A DNA stretch of 64,000 bases, from positions 54,149-118,148 of the forward strand of contig NZ_LVEM01000001.1 in assembly GCF_001641335.1 (NCBI RefSeq). The letters run 5' to 3'. Below, piece after piece: positions 40,506-49,624 of this stretch. This stretch comes from Bradyrhizobium stylosanthis (GTDB lineage Bacteria; Pseudomonadota; Alphaproteobacteria; Rhizobiales; Xanthobacteraceae). The notes beneath the pieces were generated by a model. That model had not been told where the DNA came from. It ran no database searches and saw nothing but the letters and a program-made list of their open reading frames with translations. Positions within the stretch are counted from its first letter, which is position 1, and every line of letters starts with the position of its first letter. A program made the translations under genes and the position numbers.

Positions 40506-41483
40506 CTATCTGATCTTGAGCACAATTCTGCCCTGAACCGTGCGGCCCGCCACGGCGCGCATGGCGTTGCCGGCCTCCTCCAAAGGGAGGACGCGATCGA
40601 TGTGCGGGCGGATTTTTCTGTCGGCCAGCCATTGCACCAGCATGTCGTTCATGCGCGCGGCTTCGTCAGGATATTTCTCGGCCCAGGCGCCGGTGAAGAC
40701 GCCGATGATGGAATAGTTCTTCAACAGCGGCAGGTTCATCGGGATGGACGGGATCTCGCCGCAGGTGAAGCCGATCGGCATCAGCCGGCCGCCCCATGCC
40801 ATCAGCCGGGCCATCTGCTCGAAGATCGCGCCGCCGACATTGTCGAAGCCGATGTCGATGCCGGCGCCCGAGGTGATCGACCTGATCCGGTCGCGCAAAT
40901 CTTCACTGCGATAATTGATGACATCGCCGGCACCGAAGCTCCGCACCAGGGCTGCCTTGTCGTCCGAGCCAACGCCGGCGATGACGCGCAGGCCCAGATG
41001 ACGGCCGAGGTCGACGGCGGCAAGGCCAACTCCGCCGGCCGCGCCGGTGATGAGCACGGTCTCGCCGGCTTGCGCCCGTGCCCGTTCGACCAGTGCGTAA
41101 CAGGCCGTTCCGTAATTGTGCAGGACGGTTGCCGCGGTCTCGAACGCGACGCCATCGGGCAGGCGCACGCTCTTGGATTCCTTCGCCGTCATCCGTTCGG
41201 CGTAGCCGCCGGTCCAGCTGCTGCAGGCCACGCGGTCGCCGGGCGCGAATGCCGTGACCCTTTCGCCGACCGCGACCACGACACCGGCGGCTTCCGTGCC
41301 CGGCACGAAGGGCGTCGGCGGCCGCATCTGGTAGAGGCCCGAGACCAGCAGTTGGTCCATGAAGCTGACGGAGGCCGCATGGACGTCGATCAGGATCTCG
41401 TCGGGGGCGGGGTGGGGCTCGTCGATGTCGCCGACGCGCAAATCGCCGGGGCCGGTGAAGGAGCTGCAGAGAACGGCTTTCAT
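40506..41483 (-). CDS. NADPH:quinone oxidoreductase-type MDR protein
   Basis: 325 residues of the zinc-free medium-chain reductase family: GxGxxG-type ITGAAGGVGLAAVDLGRHLG, an N-terminal DIDEPHPAPDEILIDVHAASVSFMDQLLVSGLYQ, and no zinc-binding cysteines. It reduces quinones or alkenals using NADPH. It overlaps the mddA-like gene by 4 bp (ATGA), so the two are translationally coupled. Confidence 0.88.
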   Translation of the reverse strand: MKAVLCSSFTGPGDLRVGDIDEPHPAPDEILIDVHAASVSFMDQLLVSGLYQMRPPTPFVPGTEAAGVVVAVGERVTAFAPGDRVACSSWTGGYAERMTAKESKSVRLPDGVAFETAATVLHNYGTACYALVERARAQAGETVLITGAAGGVGLAAVDLGRHLGLRVIAGVGSDDKAALVRSFGAGDVINYRSEDLRDRIRSITSGAGIDIGFDNVGGAIFEQMARLMAWGGRLMPIGFTCGEIPSIPMNLPLLKNYSIIGVFTGAWAEKYPDEAARMNDMLVQWLADRKIRPHIDRVLPLEEAGNAMRAVAGRTVQGRIVLKIR

Positions 41484-42271
41484 TGCGGTGCTCCGACAGC
41501 GCGCGATGACGGGCCATCGCCGGTCCGGCGGCGCGTGAAGAGGCGCGGCACCAGCATGGGAACGCGGCGGCGATATTGCCGGTAGGTCTCCCCGAACTCC
41601 GCGACCAGGTCACGTTCCTCGAACTGCAGTGCGACCAGGATGTAGGCGGTGTTGGCGACCGCGAACAGCAGATGGCCTGATGTCATCACGGGCGTGGCCC
41701 AGAACGCGAGCAGGAAGCCGAGCATGATCGGATGCCGGACGATCTTGTAGAGCAGGGGAGTCTTGAAGGAGTGATCGGGCAGCTCGGTGGCGCGGAGCAC
41801 GGAGAAGCCCTGCCGCAGGCCGAACAGATCGAAATGATCGATCATGTGGGTCGAGGCAAACGCGATCAGCCAGCCAAGCCAATGCACGCCGGTCAGCAAC
41901 CACGCTGCAATCCCGCTTGTCTGCCAGACCGGTGCCGGGATCGGACGCCATTGCCAGAACAGCAGCAGCAGGACCAGGCTGGAGAGCAGCACATAGGTGC
42001 TGCGCTGGCAGGCCGCGGGAAGGAATTTGGCCAGCCATCGCTTGACGGCCGGGCGTGCCATGACGCTGTGCTGGATCGCAAACAGGCTCAGCAGCAGCAG
42101 GTTGATGACGATGGCCGCGGTCACATTGGCGGGACTGCCGAGCTCGACCGGCTTGTCGATGGACTTGGGCACGACATAATTGCCGACGAAACCGAGCGCA
42201 TAGAGGAATGAAACGGTGAATACGCCGTAGCTCATGATGGCGTAGAGAGGGATCAGGAGGCGTGCGAACAT
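41480..42271 (-). CDS. mddA: methanethiol S-methyltransferase (MddA-like)
   Basis: 263 residues with five to six transmembrane helices and the isoprenylcysteine-methyltransferase-like C-terminus: LYKIVRHPIMLGFLLAFWATPVMT, FEERDLVAEFGETYRQYRRRVPML. MddA methylates methanethiol to dimethyl sulfide, and a Bradyrhizobium member is known from the literature. It forms an operon with the quinone oxidoreductase and faces the BTAD-hydrolase fusion. NnrU-like assignment is the alternative. Confidence 0.75.
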   Translation of the reverse strand: MFARLLIPLYAIMSYGVFTVSFLYALGFVGNYVVPKSIDKPVELGSPANVTAAIVINLLLLSLFAIQHSVMARPAVKRWLAKFLPAACQRSTYVLLSSLVLLLLFWQWRPIPAPVWQTSGIAAWLLTGVHWLGWLIAFASTHMIDHFDLFGLRQGFSVLRATELPDHSFKTPLLYKIVRHPIMLGFLLAFWATPVMTSGHLLFAVANTAYILVALQFEERDLVAEFGETYRQYRRRVPMLVPRLFTRRRTGDGPSSRAVGAPQ

Positions 42272-42419
42272 GGTTTTTCCTGTTGTGCCGATGGCAGTGC
42301 TGCCGCATGCGGGAGCCTGAACCGCTCGCCGGCGGTCAGGCTCGATCTGCCCTGACTGCTATCGCCGGACCGTCCCCTGCGCGTCCCCCGGGGACGCCGG
42401 CCCGGGAAAGAGGTTGTCC

Positions 42420-43976
42420 ATGACGGCTTTCTCGCTGGGGACCTTCGGTTTCCCCGAGCTTCACACGGACGGCCGCCCGATCAAGCTCGCCTTGCGCAAG
42501 GGGCTTGCGCTGCTGGTCTATCTCGCGGAGGCCAGAGGCGCAGTCGCGCGGGACGTCATGGCGACGCTGCTATGGCCGGAAACGCCACGCGAAACCGGCC
42601 TGGCGCGGTTGCGGCGCCTGCTTCACCGCATCGAGCTCTCGCTCGGCCAATCGATTTTCGAGACCGACCGCACCAGCCTGCGGCTGTCTCCGGAGGTCGC
42701 GCTCGAGCTCGACTCGCAATCGTTCGAAAGCGCCTGCGACCGCGGTGACTTCGAAGCGGCCTGCCGGATCTATCGCGGCGACTTCCTGGCTGGCTTCTCC
42801 CCGGACGGTTCGCCTGAATTCGACGATTGGGCGTTTTATCGCCGCGAGGCGCTGCGGGGGCGGCTGGTCCATGCGCTGGAGCGTCTGGTGCAGGACAGGA
42901 ATGCCGCCGGCGATCATTTTGCCGCGACCGCATTTGCGGGACGTCTGGTCGAGCTCGATCCGCTCAGCGAGGTCTATGGCCGGCACCTGATCCGCAGCCT
43001 GCTGCTGGCCGGCGACCGCAGCGCGGCGGAGCGGCACCACGCCGCGCTGACGCAGCGGCTGCGCGAGGAGCTTGGCGTTGCGCCGGAAGCCGAGACCGAG
43101 GCGCTGATGGCCCCCGCAACGGCGCCGCAGGCCGTGCCGATGACGCGCTACGTGAAGGGCGCCGGCGTGCATCTGGCGTATCAGACCTATGGCAGCGGTC
43201 CGCTCGATATCCTGGTCATGCCCGGCTTCGTCTCGCATGTGGAGCGCGCCTGGGAGCATCCGGCGAGCCGCGCATTCCTGGCGTCGCTGATGAAGCTCGG
43301 GCGGCTGATCGTGTTCGATCGCCGCGGCATCGGGCTGTCCGACCGGGTCGGATCCGCGCCCGGCATCGACGTGACCGCGCAGGACATCGGCACCGTGTTG
43401 CGGGCCGCGAATGCGCGCCGCGTCGTGCTGTTCGGTGCCTCCGAATGCGGGCCGGCCTGCATCAGATTTGCGGTCGACGAACCGCGTCTCGTCGCCGGGC
43501 TCATCCTGTTCGGCGCGCTCGCCAAGGGCTGCTGGTCACAGGACTATCCGCACGCGCTGCGCGCGGGCCAGTATGATGCCTGGCGCAAGCATCTGGTCGC
43601 GCAATGGGGCGGCCCGGTCGGGATCGAGACCTTTGCGCCGAGCCTTGCCGGCGATGCCCAGGCGAGGGCGTGGTGGGCCGGACTGCTGCGTGCGGCCTCC
43701 AGCCCCGGCGGCATCTCCGCCGTGCTGGAAGCGTTCCGAGATGCCGACGTGCGGGAGTTGCTGCCGCGGGTCGCCGTGCCGACGCTGGTGCTGCACCGGC
43801 GCGGCGATCGAGCGGTGCGGATCGCGGCGGGACGCGATATCGCGAGCCGGATCAGGGCTGCGAAATTCGTCGAGCTCGACGGCGATGATCACTGGTTCTT
43901 TGCAGGAGATCAGCGGCCGGTGCTGGACGCGATCGGGCGGTTTGTGGAAGGAGTGCGGGGAGGCCCGACGTCGTAG
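42420..43976 (+). CDS. SARP-type regulator (wHTH + BTAD) fused to an alpha/beta hydrolase
   Basis: 518 residues. Residues 1-95 are a winged helix of SARP type (LGTFGFPELHTDGRPIKLALRKGLALLVYLAEARG, ARDVMATLLWPE), and about 100-230 a BTAD domain. From 240 on is an alpha/beta hydrolase with nucleophile elbow GASECG (Ser341), then triad candidates in HRRGDRAV and DDHWFF. The Gly after the nucleophile is Cys343, an oddity. AAAGAGG precedes ATG 42420. The stop lies inside a REP-like palindrome. It is divergent from mddA and the quinone oxidoreductase. Confidence 0.82.
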   Translation: MTAFSLGTFGFPELHTDGRPIKLALRKGLALLVYLAEARGAVARDVMATLLWPETPRETGLARLRRLLHRIELSLGQSIFETDRTSLRLSPEVALELDSQSFESACDRGDFEAACRIYRGDFLAGFSPDGSPEFDDWAFYRREALRGRLVHALERLVQDRNAAGDHFAATAFAGRLVELDPLSEVYGRHLIRSLLLAGDRSAAERHHAALTQRLREELGVAPEAETEALMAPATAPQAVPMTRYVKGAGVHLAYQTYGSGPLDILVMPGFVSHVERAWEHPASRAFLASLMKLGRLIVFDRRGIGLSDRVGSAPGIDVTAQDIGTVLRAANARRVVLFGASECGPACIRFAVDEPRLVAGLILFGALAKGCWSQDYPHALRAGQYDAWRKHLVAQWGGPVGIETFAPSLAGDAQARAWWAGLLRAASSPGGISAVLEAFRDADVRELLPRVAVPTLVLHRRGDRAVRIAAGRDIASRIRAAKFVELDGDDHWFFAGDQRPVLDAIGRFVEGVRGGPTS

Positions 43977-44040
43977 CCCGGATGAGCGAAGCGATATCCG
44001 GGAAAGGTTCCGCATGTCGCTGCGCTCATGCGGGCTACGA
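43972..44040. repeat. REP-like palindrome overlapping a stop codon
   Basis: CGTAGCCCG and CGGGCTACG bound a hairpin with AGCGAAGCG and CGCTGCGCT inner arms. The TAG stop of the regulator-hydrolase gene is inside the left arm. Confidence 0.8.
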
Positions 44041-44051
44041 AGCCAGAACGG

Positions 44052-44690
44052 TCACACCGCCTCCAGCTCGCGCTTCTTCTTCGCCCTGGATTGTCCGAGC
44101 AGGGGGCCGGCCGTGAGCGCGGCCGTGTCGGCCACTCCCGGGTCGCGCGAGATCATCGCCGCGACGATGGCGCCGTCGATGAGGAGGCCGAGCTGGTGCG
44201 CCAGCACAGCAGGCTCGCTCGAGCCGAGCTCGCCGGCGAGCTTCTCGATATGGCCGAGCACGATCTTCTTGTGCTTCAGCGCGATGTTGCGGAACTGCTT
44301 GGCGTCCTTGTCGTGCTCGCCGACGGCGTTGATGAAGGGGCAGCCGTAGAAGCGCTCTTCCGCGAACCAGCTCTTCAGCGCCGGGAAGATGCGCGTCAGC
44401 TTCGCCTGCGCGTCGCCGCCGCCCGCTTCCATGGCGCCGATGAACCATTCGCGCCACTGCTTGCCTTCGCTCTCCAGCACCGCGTTGACGAGATTGGTCT
44501 TGGAGCCGAACAGCTTGTAGAGCGTCGTCTTCGCCGTGCCGGCTTCCTCGATGATCGCATCGATGCCGGTGGCGTTGATCCCGTTCTTGCAGAACAGATG
44601 GGTTGCGGCGCTGAGCAGGCGCCCGCGCGCGGATTCGTCTTCGCCTGCGGCGGCGTGAGGCGAGGTCTTCTTCGATGACGTCTTTGCCAT
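44052..44690 (-). CDS. TetR-family repressor
   Basis: 212 residues. The HTH is in ATHLFCKNGINATGIDAIIEEAGTAKTTLYKLFGSKTNLVNAVLE; a helical ligand domain follows (EERFYGCPFINAVGEHDKDAKQFRNIALKHKKIVLGHI). It is divergent from the OsmC-ACAD-rhodanese cluster. A dyad ACCG-TT-CGGT in the spacer at 44891-44900 is a likely operator. Effector unknown. Confidence 0.88.
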   Translation of the reverse strand: MAKTSSKKTSPHAAAGEDESARGRLLSAATHLFCKNGINATGIDAIIEEAGTAKTTLYKLFGSKTNLVNAVLESEGKQWREWFIGAMEAGGGDAQAKLTRIFPALKSWFAEERFYGCPFINAVGEHDKDAKQFRNIALKHKKIVLGHIEKLAGELGSSEPAVLAHQLGLLIDGAIVAAMISRDPGVADTAALTAGPLLGQSRAKKKRELEAV

Positions 44691-44890
44691 GGTGACGAAC
44701 TTACCCGCAGCCGCGTTGCATCAGCAAGCCGCATCTGTTCCGCGCTGAAAAGATTCGCAAGGGTGAGGCGATCTGCATCGGCTTTGAGCAAACGGGCGCT
44801 GATCAATCCGCAGGCAGGGATGCTTAAGCGGCTCCAATGCCTCGCGTTTTGTTTTTTGCGGGTTCTGGCACGCTCCATGCAAGGAAACAG

Positions 44891-44900
44891 ACCGTTCGGT
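44891..44900. promoter_or_regulatory. candidate TetR operator ACCG-N2-CGGT
   Basis: ACCGTTCGGT (flanked ag...at) matches the core half-sites of many TetR operators and lies 37 bp upstream of osmC. Binding by the TetR protein at 44052 is inferred from position. Confidence 0.4.
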
Positions 44901-44937
44901 ATCCTGCCGAATTCCACTTCTGCCAGGGAGAAGATTG

Positions 44938-45480
44938 ATGACTGCCGTCGTTCAGAAGACCGTGCTGACGGGTTGCCTCGCACCCATCGACAAGAATGGC
45001 CTCGAGCAACTGATCGCCAACGGCAAGGCGAATCCGAAGGTCATCAAGACCTTGAAGTGCAAGACGGTCGCGGAAGGCAAGTTCCGCCACGCCAACTACA
45101 TCCGCAACCTGCCGCCCTACATCGTCGACGAGCCGCCGGGGCTGCTTGGCGACGACACCGCGCCCAATCCGTCGGAAGCCTCGCTCGCCGCGCTCGGCTC
45201 CTGCCTCGCGGTTGGCCTGCACGCCAACGCCGTGCATCGCGGCTGGATCGTCAACAAGCTCGAGCTCGAGCTCGAAGGCGACCTCAACATCACCGCGGTC
45301 TGGGGCACCGGCGACATGTCCGATAAGCCGGTCGGGTTCACCGATGTCCGCGTGAAGGTGGACATGGAGTGCGAGGGCATCTCGCCGGACGAGATCAACG
45401 CGCTGGTCGCCCATGTGAAGAAATGGTCGCCGGTCGCCAACACCTTCACCCGCCCGGTCAATCTCGAGGTCGGCATCTAG
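44938..45480 (+). CDS. OsmC-family peroxidase
   Basis: 180 residues with two conserved OsmC positions: an N-terminal cysteine segment (LKCKTVAEGKFRHAN), the DDTAPNPSEASLAALGSCLAVGL signature with the peroxidatic Cys, and a C-terminal sheet. OsmC proteins reduce organic hydroperoxides. ATG 44938 is chosen over the preceding TTG. First gene of a likely operon with the ACAD and rhodanese genes. Confidence 0.87.
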   Translation: MTAVVQKTVLTGCLAPIDKNGLEQLIANGKANPKVIKTLKCKTVAEGKFRHANYIRNLPPYIVDEPPGLLGDDTAPNPSEASLAALGSCLAVGLHANAVHRGWIVNKLELELEGDLNITAVWGTGDMSDKPVGFTDVRVKVDMECEGISPDEINALVAHVKKWSPVANTFTRPVNLEVGI

Positions 45481-45515
45481 CAACAGCAACACGGACAACG
45501 GTGCGGGAGACGACC

Positions 45516-46628
45516 ATGGGTTCACTGGCTTTATCGCGGGCCGAGATTTTGGATCAGCCCGCACCGTCCATTGCAGGAGAGGTGGCGCGGATCGCGCGGG
45601 AGCAGCTCGCGCCACTTGCCGCCGGCATCGACGACGGCACAGTCTATCCGGCCGAGGTGCTGCGCGCGTTCGGCGCCGTCGGCGCCTGGGGCAGTCACGT
45701 GCCTTACGAAGGTCCCGCGGATCTGCGCTGCGCGATCGAATCGACGGCCGCGATCGGCGAGGTCTGCGGCGCCACCGCCTTCATGGCCTGGTGCCAGAAC
45801 ACGCTGGTCTGGTACGCTGCCAACTCGACCAACCTGAAACTGGCGCGGCGGTTTGGCGATGCGTTCTCGACCGGTCGCGTGCTCGGCGGCACCGGGCTCT
45901 CCAATCCGATGAAGAGCTTCTTCGGCATCGAGAAGCTGAAGCTGAAAGGCAAGAAGGTCGAGGGCGGCTATATCGTGCGCGGCGCGCTGCCCTGGGTCTC
46001 CAATCTCGGCCCGAACCATTATTTTGGCACCATCTTCGAGCGCGAGGACGAGCTGGGCACGGTGATGTTCCTGGCCGACTGCTCGGATCCCGCGATTACG
46101 CTGACGCCGTGCAAGCCGTTCCTCGCCATGGACGGCACCGGAACCTACGGCGTGCAGTTCCGCGATGTCTTTGTGCCGGACGAGCTGATCCTCGCCGATC
46201 CCGCCGCGCCCTTCGTCAAGAAGATCCGCGCCGGGTTCATCCTGCTTCAGGCGGGCATGGCGCTCGGCGTCATCAAAGACTGTATCAACATCATGGACGA
46301 GGTGGGTAGCCCGCTTGGCCACATCAACCGCTATCTGCCGCAGCAACCGGTGCATTTCCGCGATCTCGCCGCCGAGCTCGAAGCCGAGACCATGGCGCTG
46401 GCGCGCGATCCCTACAACGAGGAGGAGACCTACTGGCGCAAGGTGATCGCGCTGCGCCTGCGCGCGGGCGAAGCCAGCGTCGCAGCGGCGCATGCAGCGA
46501 TGCTGCATTGTGGCGCGCGCGGCTACCTGAAGAGTCACCGCGCGCAGCGGCGCCTGCGCGAGGCCTATTTCGTCGCGATCGTCACGCCGGCCACCAAGCA
46601 GCTGCGCAAGATGCTCGCCGATGCCTGA
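45516..46628 (+). CDS. acyl-CoA dehydrogenase family protein
   Basis: 370 residues with the ACAD N-terminal helices, central sheet (LGGTGLSNPMKSFFG...GALPWVSNLGPNHY) and C-terminal helical domain (AAELEAETMALARDPYNEEETYWRKVIALRLRAGEASVAAAHAAML). The ALPWVSN and the lack of an obvious Glu base make it look like the flavin-dependent SfnB/monooxygenase branch rather than a beta-oxidation enzyme. GGGAGA upstream; 36 bp after the OsmC stop. Confidence 0.8.
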   Translation: MGSLALSRAEILDQPAPSIAGEVARIAREQLAPLAAGIDDGTVYPAEVLRAFGAVGAWGSHVPYEGPADLRCAIESTAAIGEVCGATAFMAWCQNTLVWYAANSTNLKLARRFGDAFSTGRVLGGTGLSNPMKSFFGIEKLKLKGKKVEGGYIVRGALPWVSNLGPNHYFGTIFEREDELGTVMFLADCSDPAITLTPCKPFLAMDGTGTYGVQFRDVFVPDELILADPAAPFVKKIRAGFILLQAGMALGVIKDCINIMDEVGSPLGHINRYLPQQPVHFRDLAAELEAETMALARDPYNEEETYWRKVIALRLRAGEASVAAAHAAMLHCGARGYLKSHRAQRRLREAYFVAIVTPATKQLRKMLADA

Positions 46629-46700
46629 GCTTCACGAGTCCACCCAAGACGACCCGAAGAGACGACCCTGAAGACCCCCAACCTCAACGGAGAGGCTGCC

Positions 46701-47579
46701 ATGACTGACGTCCTGATCACTGCCGTCGAACTCGCCGATCTCTTGAAGACTGAGCCGTGTGTCGTCATCGACACCCGCAATCCCGATGCCTACGCCGCCG
46801 GCCACCTGCCGGGCGCCGTGAACGTGCATGAGATCTTCACATTCCTTGCGACCTCGACGCCGGAAGGCATGGCCGAGCTGAAGACCAAATTCGCCGACGC
46901 GTTCGGCGGCGCAGGCCTTTCCGGAAAGGAGACGGCGGTGATCTACGAGCAGTCGATGAACTCCGGCTTCGGCCAGTCCTGCCGCGGCTATTACCTGCTC
47001 ACCATGCTCGGCTATCCCAAGGTGAAGGTGCTGCATGGCGGCTTCGACGCCTGGTCGGCGGCAGGCTTCCCGGTGACGAAGGACGTGCCGGCGCCGGCCA
47101 AGGCCGGCTTCGCGATCGTGCCGGAAGCGGGCGACATCCTGATCGATGCCAAGACCATGCTCGGCGCCGTCGGCAAGCCCGGCATCGCCATTCTCGACGT
47201 GCGCGACGTCGACGAGTGGATCGGCGACAGCTCGTCTCCTTATGGAAAAGATTTCTGCCCGCGCAAGGGCCGCATCCCCGGTGCCGTCTGGCTGGAATGG
47301 TATCGCATGATGAAGCCGACCGCCGAGGGCCCGCGCTTCAAGTCCAAGGACGAGATCTTGGCGGAATGCGCCACCGTCGGCATCTCGACGACAACGCCGG
47401 TCTATCTCTACTGTTTCAAGGGCGCGCGGGCCTCCAACACCTTCCTGGCGCTGAAGAACGCGGGCGTGAAGGACGTGCGGATGTATTTCGGTTCCTGGAA
47501 CGAATGGTCGCGCGACCCGTCGCTGCCGATCGAGCAGGGGTTGCCGATTGCAACTGAGGTGACGACCAAGGCGGCGTGA
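46701..47579 (+). CDS. rhodanese-type sulfurtransferase
   Basis: 292 residues with two rhodanese domains. The first (VVIDTRNPDAYAAGHLPGAVNVHEIF) lacks the active-site Cys. The second has C238 in LYCFKGARASNT, a divergent C-x3-(A)-R loop. It would transfer sulfane sulfur, for example thiosulfate to cyanide or another acceptor. It ends just 6 bp before the convergent enhancer-binding-protein gene. Confidence 0.85.
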   Translation: MTDVLITAVELADLLKTEPCVVIDTRNPDAYAAGHLPGAVNVHEIFTFLATSTPEGMAELKTKFADAFGGAGLSGKETAVIYEQSMNSGFGQSCRGYYLLTMLGYPKVKVLHGGFDAWSAAGFPVTKDVPAPAKAGFAIVPEAGDILIDAKTMLGAVGKPGIAILDVRDVDEWIGDSSSPYGKDFCPRKGRIPGAVWLEWYRMMKPTAEGPRFKSKDEILAECATVGISTTTPVYLYCFKGARASNTFLALKNAGVKDVRMYFGSWNEWSRDPSLPIEQGLPIATEVTTKAA

Positions 47580-47585
47580 GCCTCG

Positions 47586-49514
47586 CTAGCCGATGGCCCG
47601 CGGACGAGGCGTGATCCCCAGTGCCTTGATCCGCGAGGCCAGCGTGGTCGGCTTGATGTCGAGCATCTCGGCCGCGCCGCCGGGGCCGAAGACTTTTCCG
47701 GCGCAGGCCTCGAGCGCGGCCAGGATATTGGCGCGCTCGTGGTCGCGCATTTCCGACGACGTCATGACGGCCGGGCGCGCGTCGGCCTTCTGACGCGATG
47801 CTCCGGCCGTGGGCTGCACGCCCGATGGATCCGGCAGGTCGATGCGCAGGCGGCCGTTCTGCGACAGGATCGCGGCGCGCTCGATCACGTTCTGCAATTC
47901 GCGGACATTGCCGGGCCAGTCGTAGCGGGTGAGCCGCCGCGCATCGCCTTCCGATAGGCGCAAATTGGATTTCAGCGCCTTGCTCTCGCGCGTCAGGAAA
48001 TGCTGGGCGAGCAGGGGAATGTCCTCGCGCCGTTCGCGCAAGGGCACGGTCTCGATCGGGAACACGTTGAGGCGGAAATAGAGGTCCTCGCGAAAGCGGC
48101 CGCGCTGCACCTCCTGCTTGAGATCGCGGTTGGTCGCGGCGATGACGCGGACGTCGACGGCGCGGGTTCGCTCCTGGCCGACGCGCTCGAAATGGCCCTC
48201 CTGCAGCACGCGCAGCAGCTTTCCCTGCAATTCGAGCGGAATCTCGCCGACCTCGTCGAGGAACAGCGTCCCGCCGTCGGCAAGCTCGAAGCGGCCGATG
48301 CGGTCTCGCGTCGCGCCGGTGAAGGCGCCGCGGACATGGCCGAAGAACTCGCTCTCGAACAGTTCGCGCGGGATCGCGGCGCAGTTGACGCGGATCAGCG
48401 GCCGGTCGCTGCGGGTGGAATCCTCGTGGATAGCGCGCGCGATCAGCTCCTTGCCGGTACCGGACTCGCCGGTGATCATCACCGCCGCCGCGGTCGGCGC
48501 CACCAGCTTGACCTGGCGCAGCGTCTTCTGGATAGCCTCGCTGCCGCCGATGATGCCGCGCGGATTGGTCTCGATGCGGATTTCCTCCTGGAGATAGGCG
48601 TTCTCCAGCTCCAGCCGCTCGCGCAGGCGGTCGACTTCAGTGAGCGCGGCATGCAGCTTCTCGTCGGCCTCGCGCCGCTGGCTGACGTCGCGAAACACCA
48701 CGACCGCGCCGACCACGACGCCGCGGTCGCGGATGGGCGTGGAGGTGTATTCGACCCAGGTGGGCGAGCCGTCCTTGCGCCAGAACACCTCGCCGTCGAC
48801 CTGGTGCACTGCGCCGTCGCGGAACGCCGCGTAGATCGGGCAGTCATGGTTGTGATAGTGGCGGCCGTCGTGATGGGTGTGGTGGACGATCGGGTGGATC
48901 TCCTTGCCGACCAGCTCTTCTGCGGTCCAGCCCAGCATCCGCTCCGCCGCGGGATTGACGAAGGTGGTCTTGCCTTCGGCGTTGACGCCATAGATGCCTT
49001 CGCCGGCGGCGCGCAGGATCAGCTGGTTCTCGCGCTCGATGTCCTGGAACACGCGCTCGACTCGCTGCCAGGTCGAGATGCCGCCGCGCATATGGTCCTC
49101 GGCGGCGGCGTCGACATTGCGGCGGCGGCGCGCTTCGAGATCGGTCAGCGTGAGGAGCAGCAGCGAGCGGCCGTCATGCGGCAGCAGGCAGCCGGCATAT
49201 TCGAGCCGGAGCTCTTGCCCCGTCGCATGGCGGGGATTGAGTCCCGTGGTCCAGTAGGCGCCCTTGTGCAGCACGGCCTGGGTGAAGACGGTGAGGGCGG
49301 GAAGCTCGCCGGCATGGAGCGTGCTCGCCCTGGTCTGCCGCAGCAGGGCCCGGTCGTAGCCGAGCAGGGCGCAGGCGGCGGGATTGGCGTCGACGATCTG
49401 GTCGCCGAAGGGGTCGACCAGCAGTGTTGCCTCGACCGAGGATTCGAAGGCCGCGATACGTGGATCGACCACGGGAGCCACATCGTTGTGGACGGGCATT
49501 GGCGTCGTTGCCAT
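47586..49514 (-). CDS. sigma-54 enhancer-binding protein with PAS sensors
   Basis: 642 residues. Two PAS-like domains: about 20-130, and 150-280 (LRAAGEGIYGVNAEGKTTFVNPAAERMLGW, the His-rich HPIVHHTHHDGRHYHNHDCPIY). Next come an AAA+ domain (GESGTGKE; the sigma-54 contact GAFTGA) and a Fis-type C-terminal HTH. It activates sigma-54 promoters by ATP hydrolysis. It is divergent from the cyanate operon and lies next to a matching promoter and three palindromes. Start 49514 puts a palindrome 2 bp upstream of the ATG; an in-frame start up to 49601 is possible. Confidence 0.9.
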   Translation of the reverse strand: MATTPMPVHNDVAPVVDPRIAAFESSVEATLLVDPFGDQIVDANPAACALLGYDRALLRQTRASTLHAGELPALTVFTQAVLHKGAYWTTGLNPRHATGQELRLEYAGCLLPHDGRSLLLLTLTDLEARRRRNVDAAAEDHMRGGISTWQRVERVFQDIERENQLILRAAGEGIYGVNAEGKTTFVNPAAERMLGWTAEELVGKEIHPIVHHTHHDGRHYHNHDCPIYAAFRDGAVHQVDGEVFWRKDGSPTWVEYTSTPIRDRGVVVGAVVVFRDVSQRREADEKLHAALTEVDRLRERLELENAYLQEEIRIETNPRGIIGGSEAIQKTLRQVKLVAPTAAAVMITGESGTGKELIARAIHEDSTRSDRPLIRVNCAAIPRELFESEFFGHVRGAFTGATRDRIGRFELADGGTLFLDEVGEIPLELQGKLLRVLQEGHFERVGQERTRAVDVRVIAATNRDLKQEVQRGRFREDLYFRLNVFPIETVPLRERREDIPLLAQHFLTRESKALKSNLRLSEGDARRLTRYDWPGNVRELQNVIERAAILSQNGRLRIDLPDPSGVQPTAGASRQKADARPAVMTSSEMRDHERANILAALEACAGKVFGPGGAAEMLDIKPTTLASRIKALGITPRPRAIG

Positions 49515-49515
49515 T

Positions 49516-49565
49516 GCGAAATCTCGTAATTGAACTACGAAATCTCGTTTATCACGAGTTTTCGT
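49516..49565. promoter_or_regulatory. three ACGA-N4-TCGT palindromes (candidate enhancer sites)
   Basis: GCGA-AATC-TCGT at 49516-49527, ACGA-AATC-TCGT at 49537-49548 and ACGA-GTTT-TCGT at 49554-49565, spaced 21 and 17 bp. The last ends 60 bp upstream of the -24 element at 49626, a usual distance for enhancer sites of sigma-54 activators. The first adjoins the regulator's own start, suggesting autoregulation. Confidence 0.7.
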
Positions 49566-49624
49566 AGCCGCCAAGCGCGGGCGAAAGTGTTGCGTCATCA
49601 AGGCACTGGCCGCGCCGGAGGCGG

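Noticed and set aside
39648..41585. 645-residue plus-strand open frame
   Set aside because: Antisense to two genes with clear families (hotdog-like and MDR); composition typical of a shadow.
48000..49529. 509-residue plus-strand frame over the enhancer-binding protein
   Set aside because: The minus-strand gene has AAA+ motifs; this frame has none.
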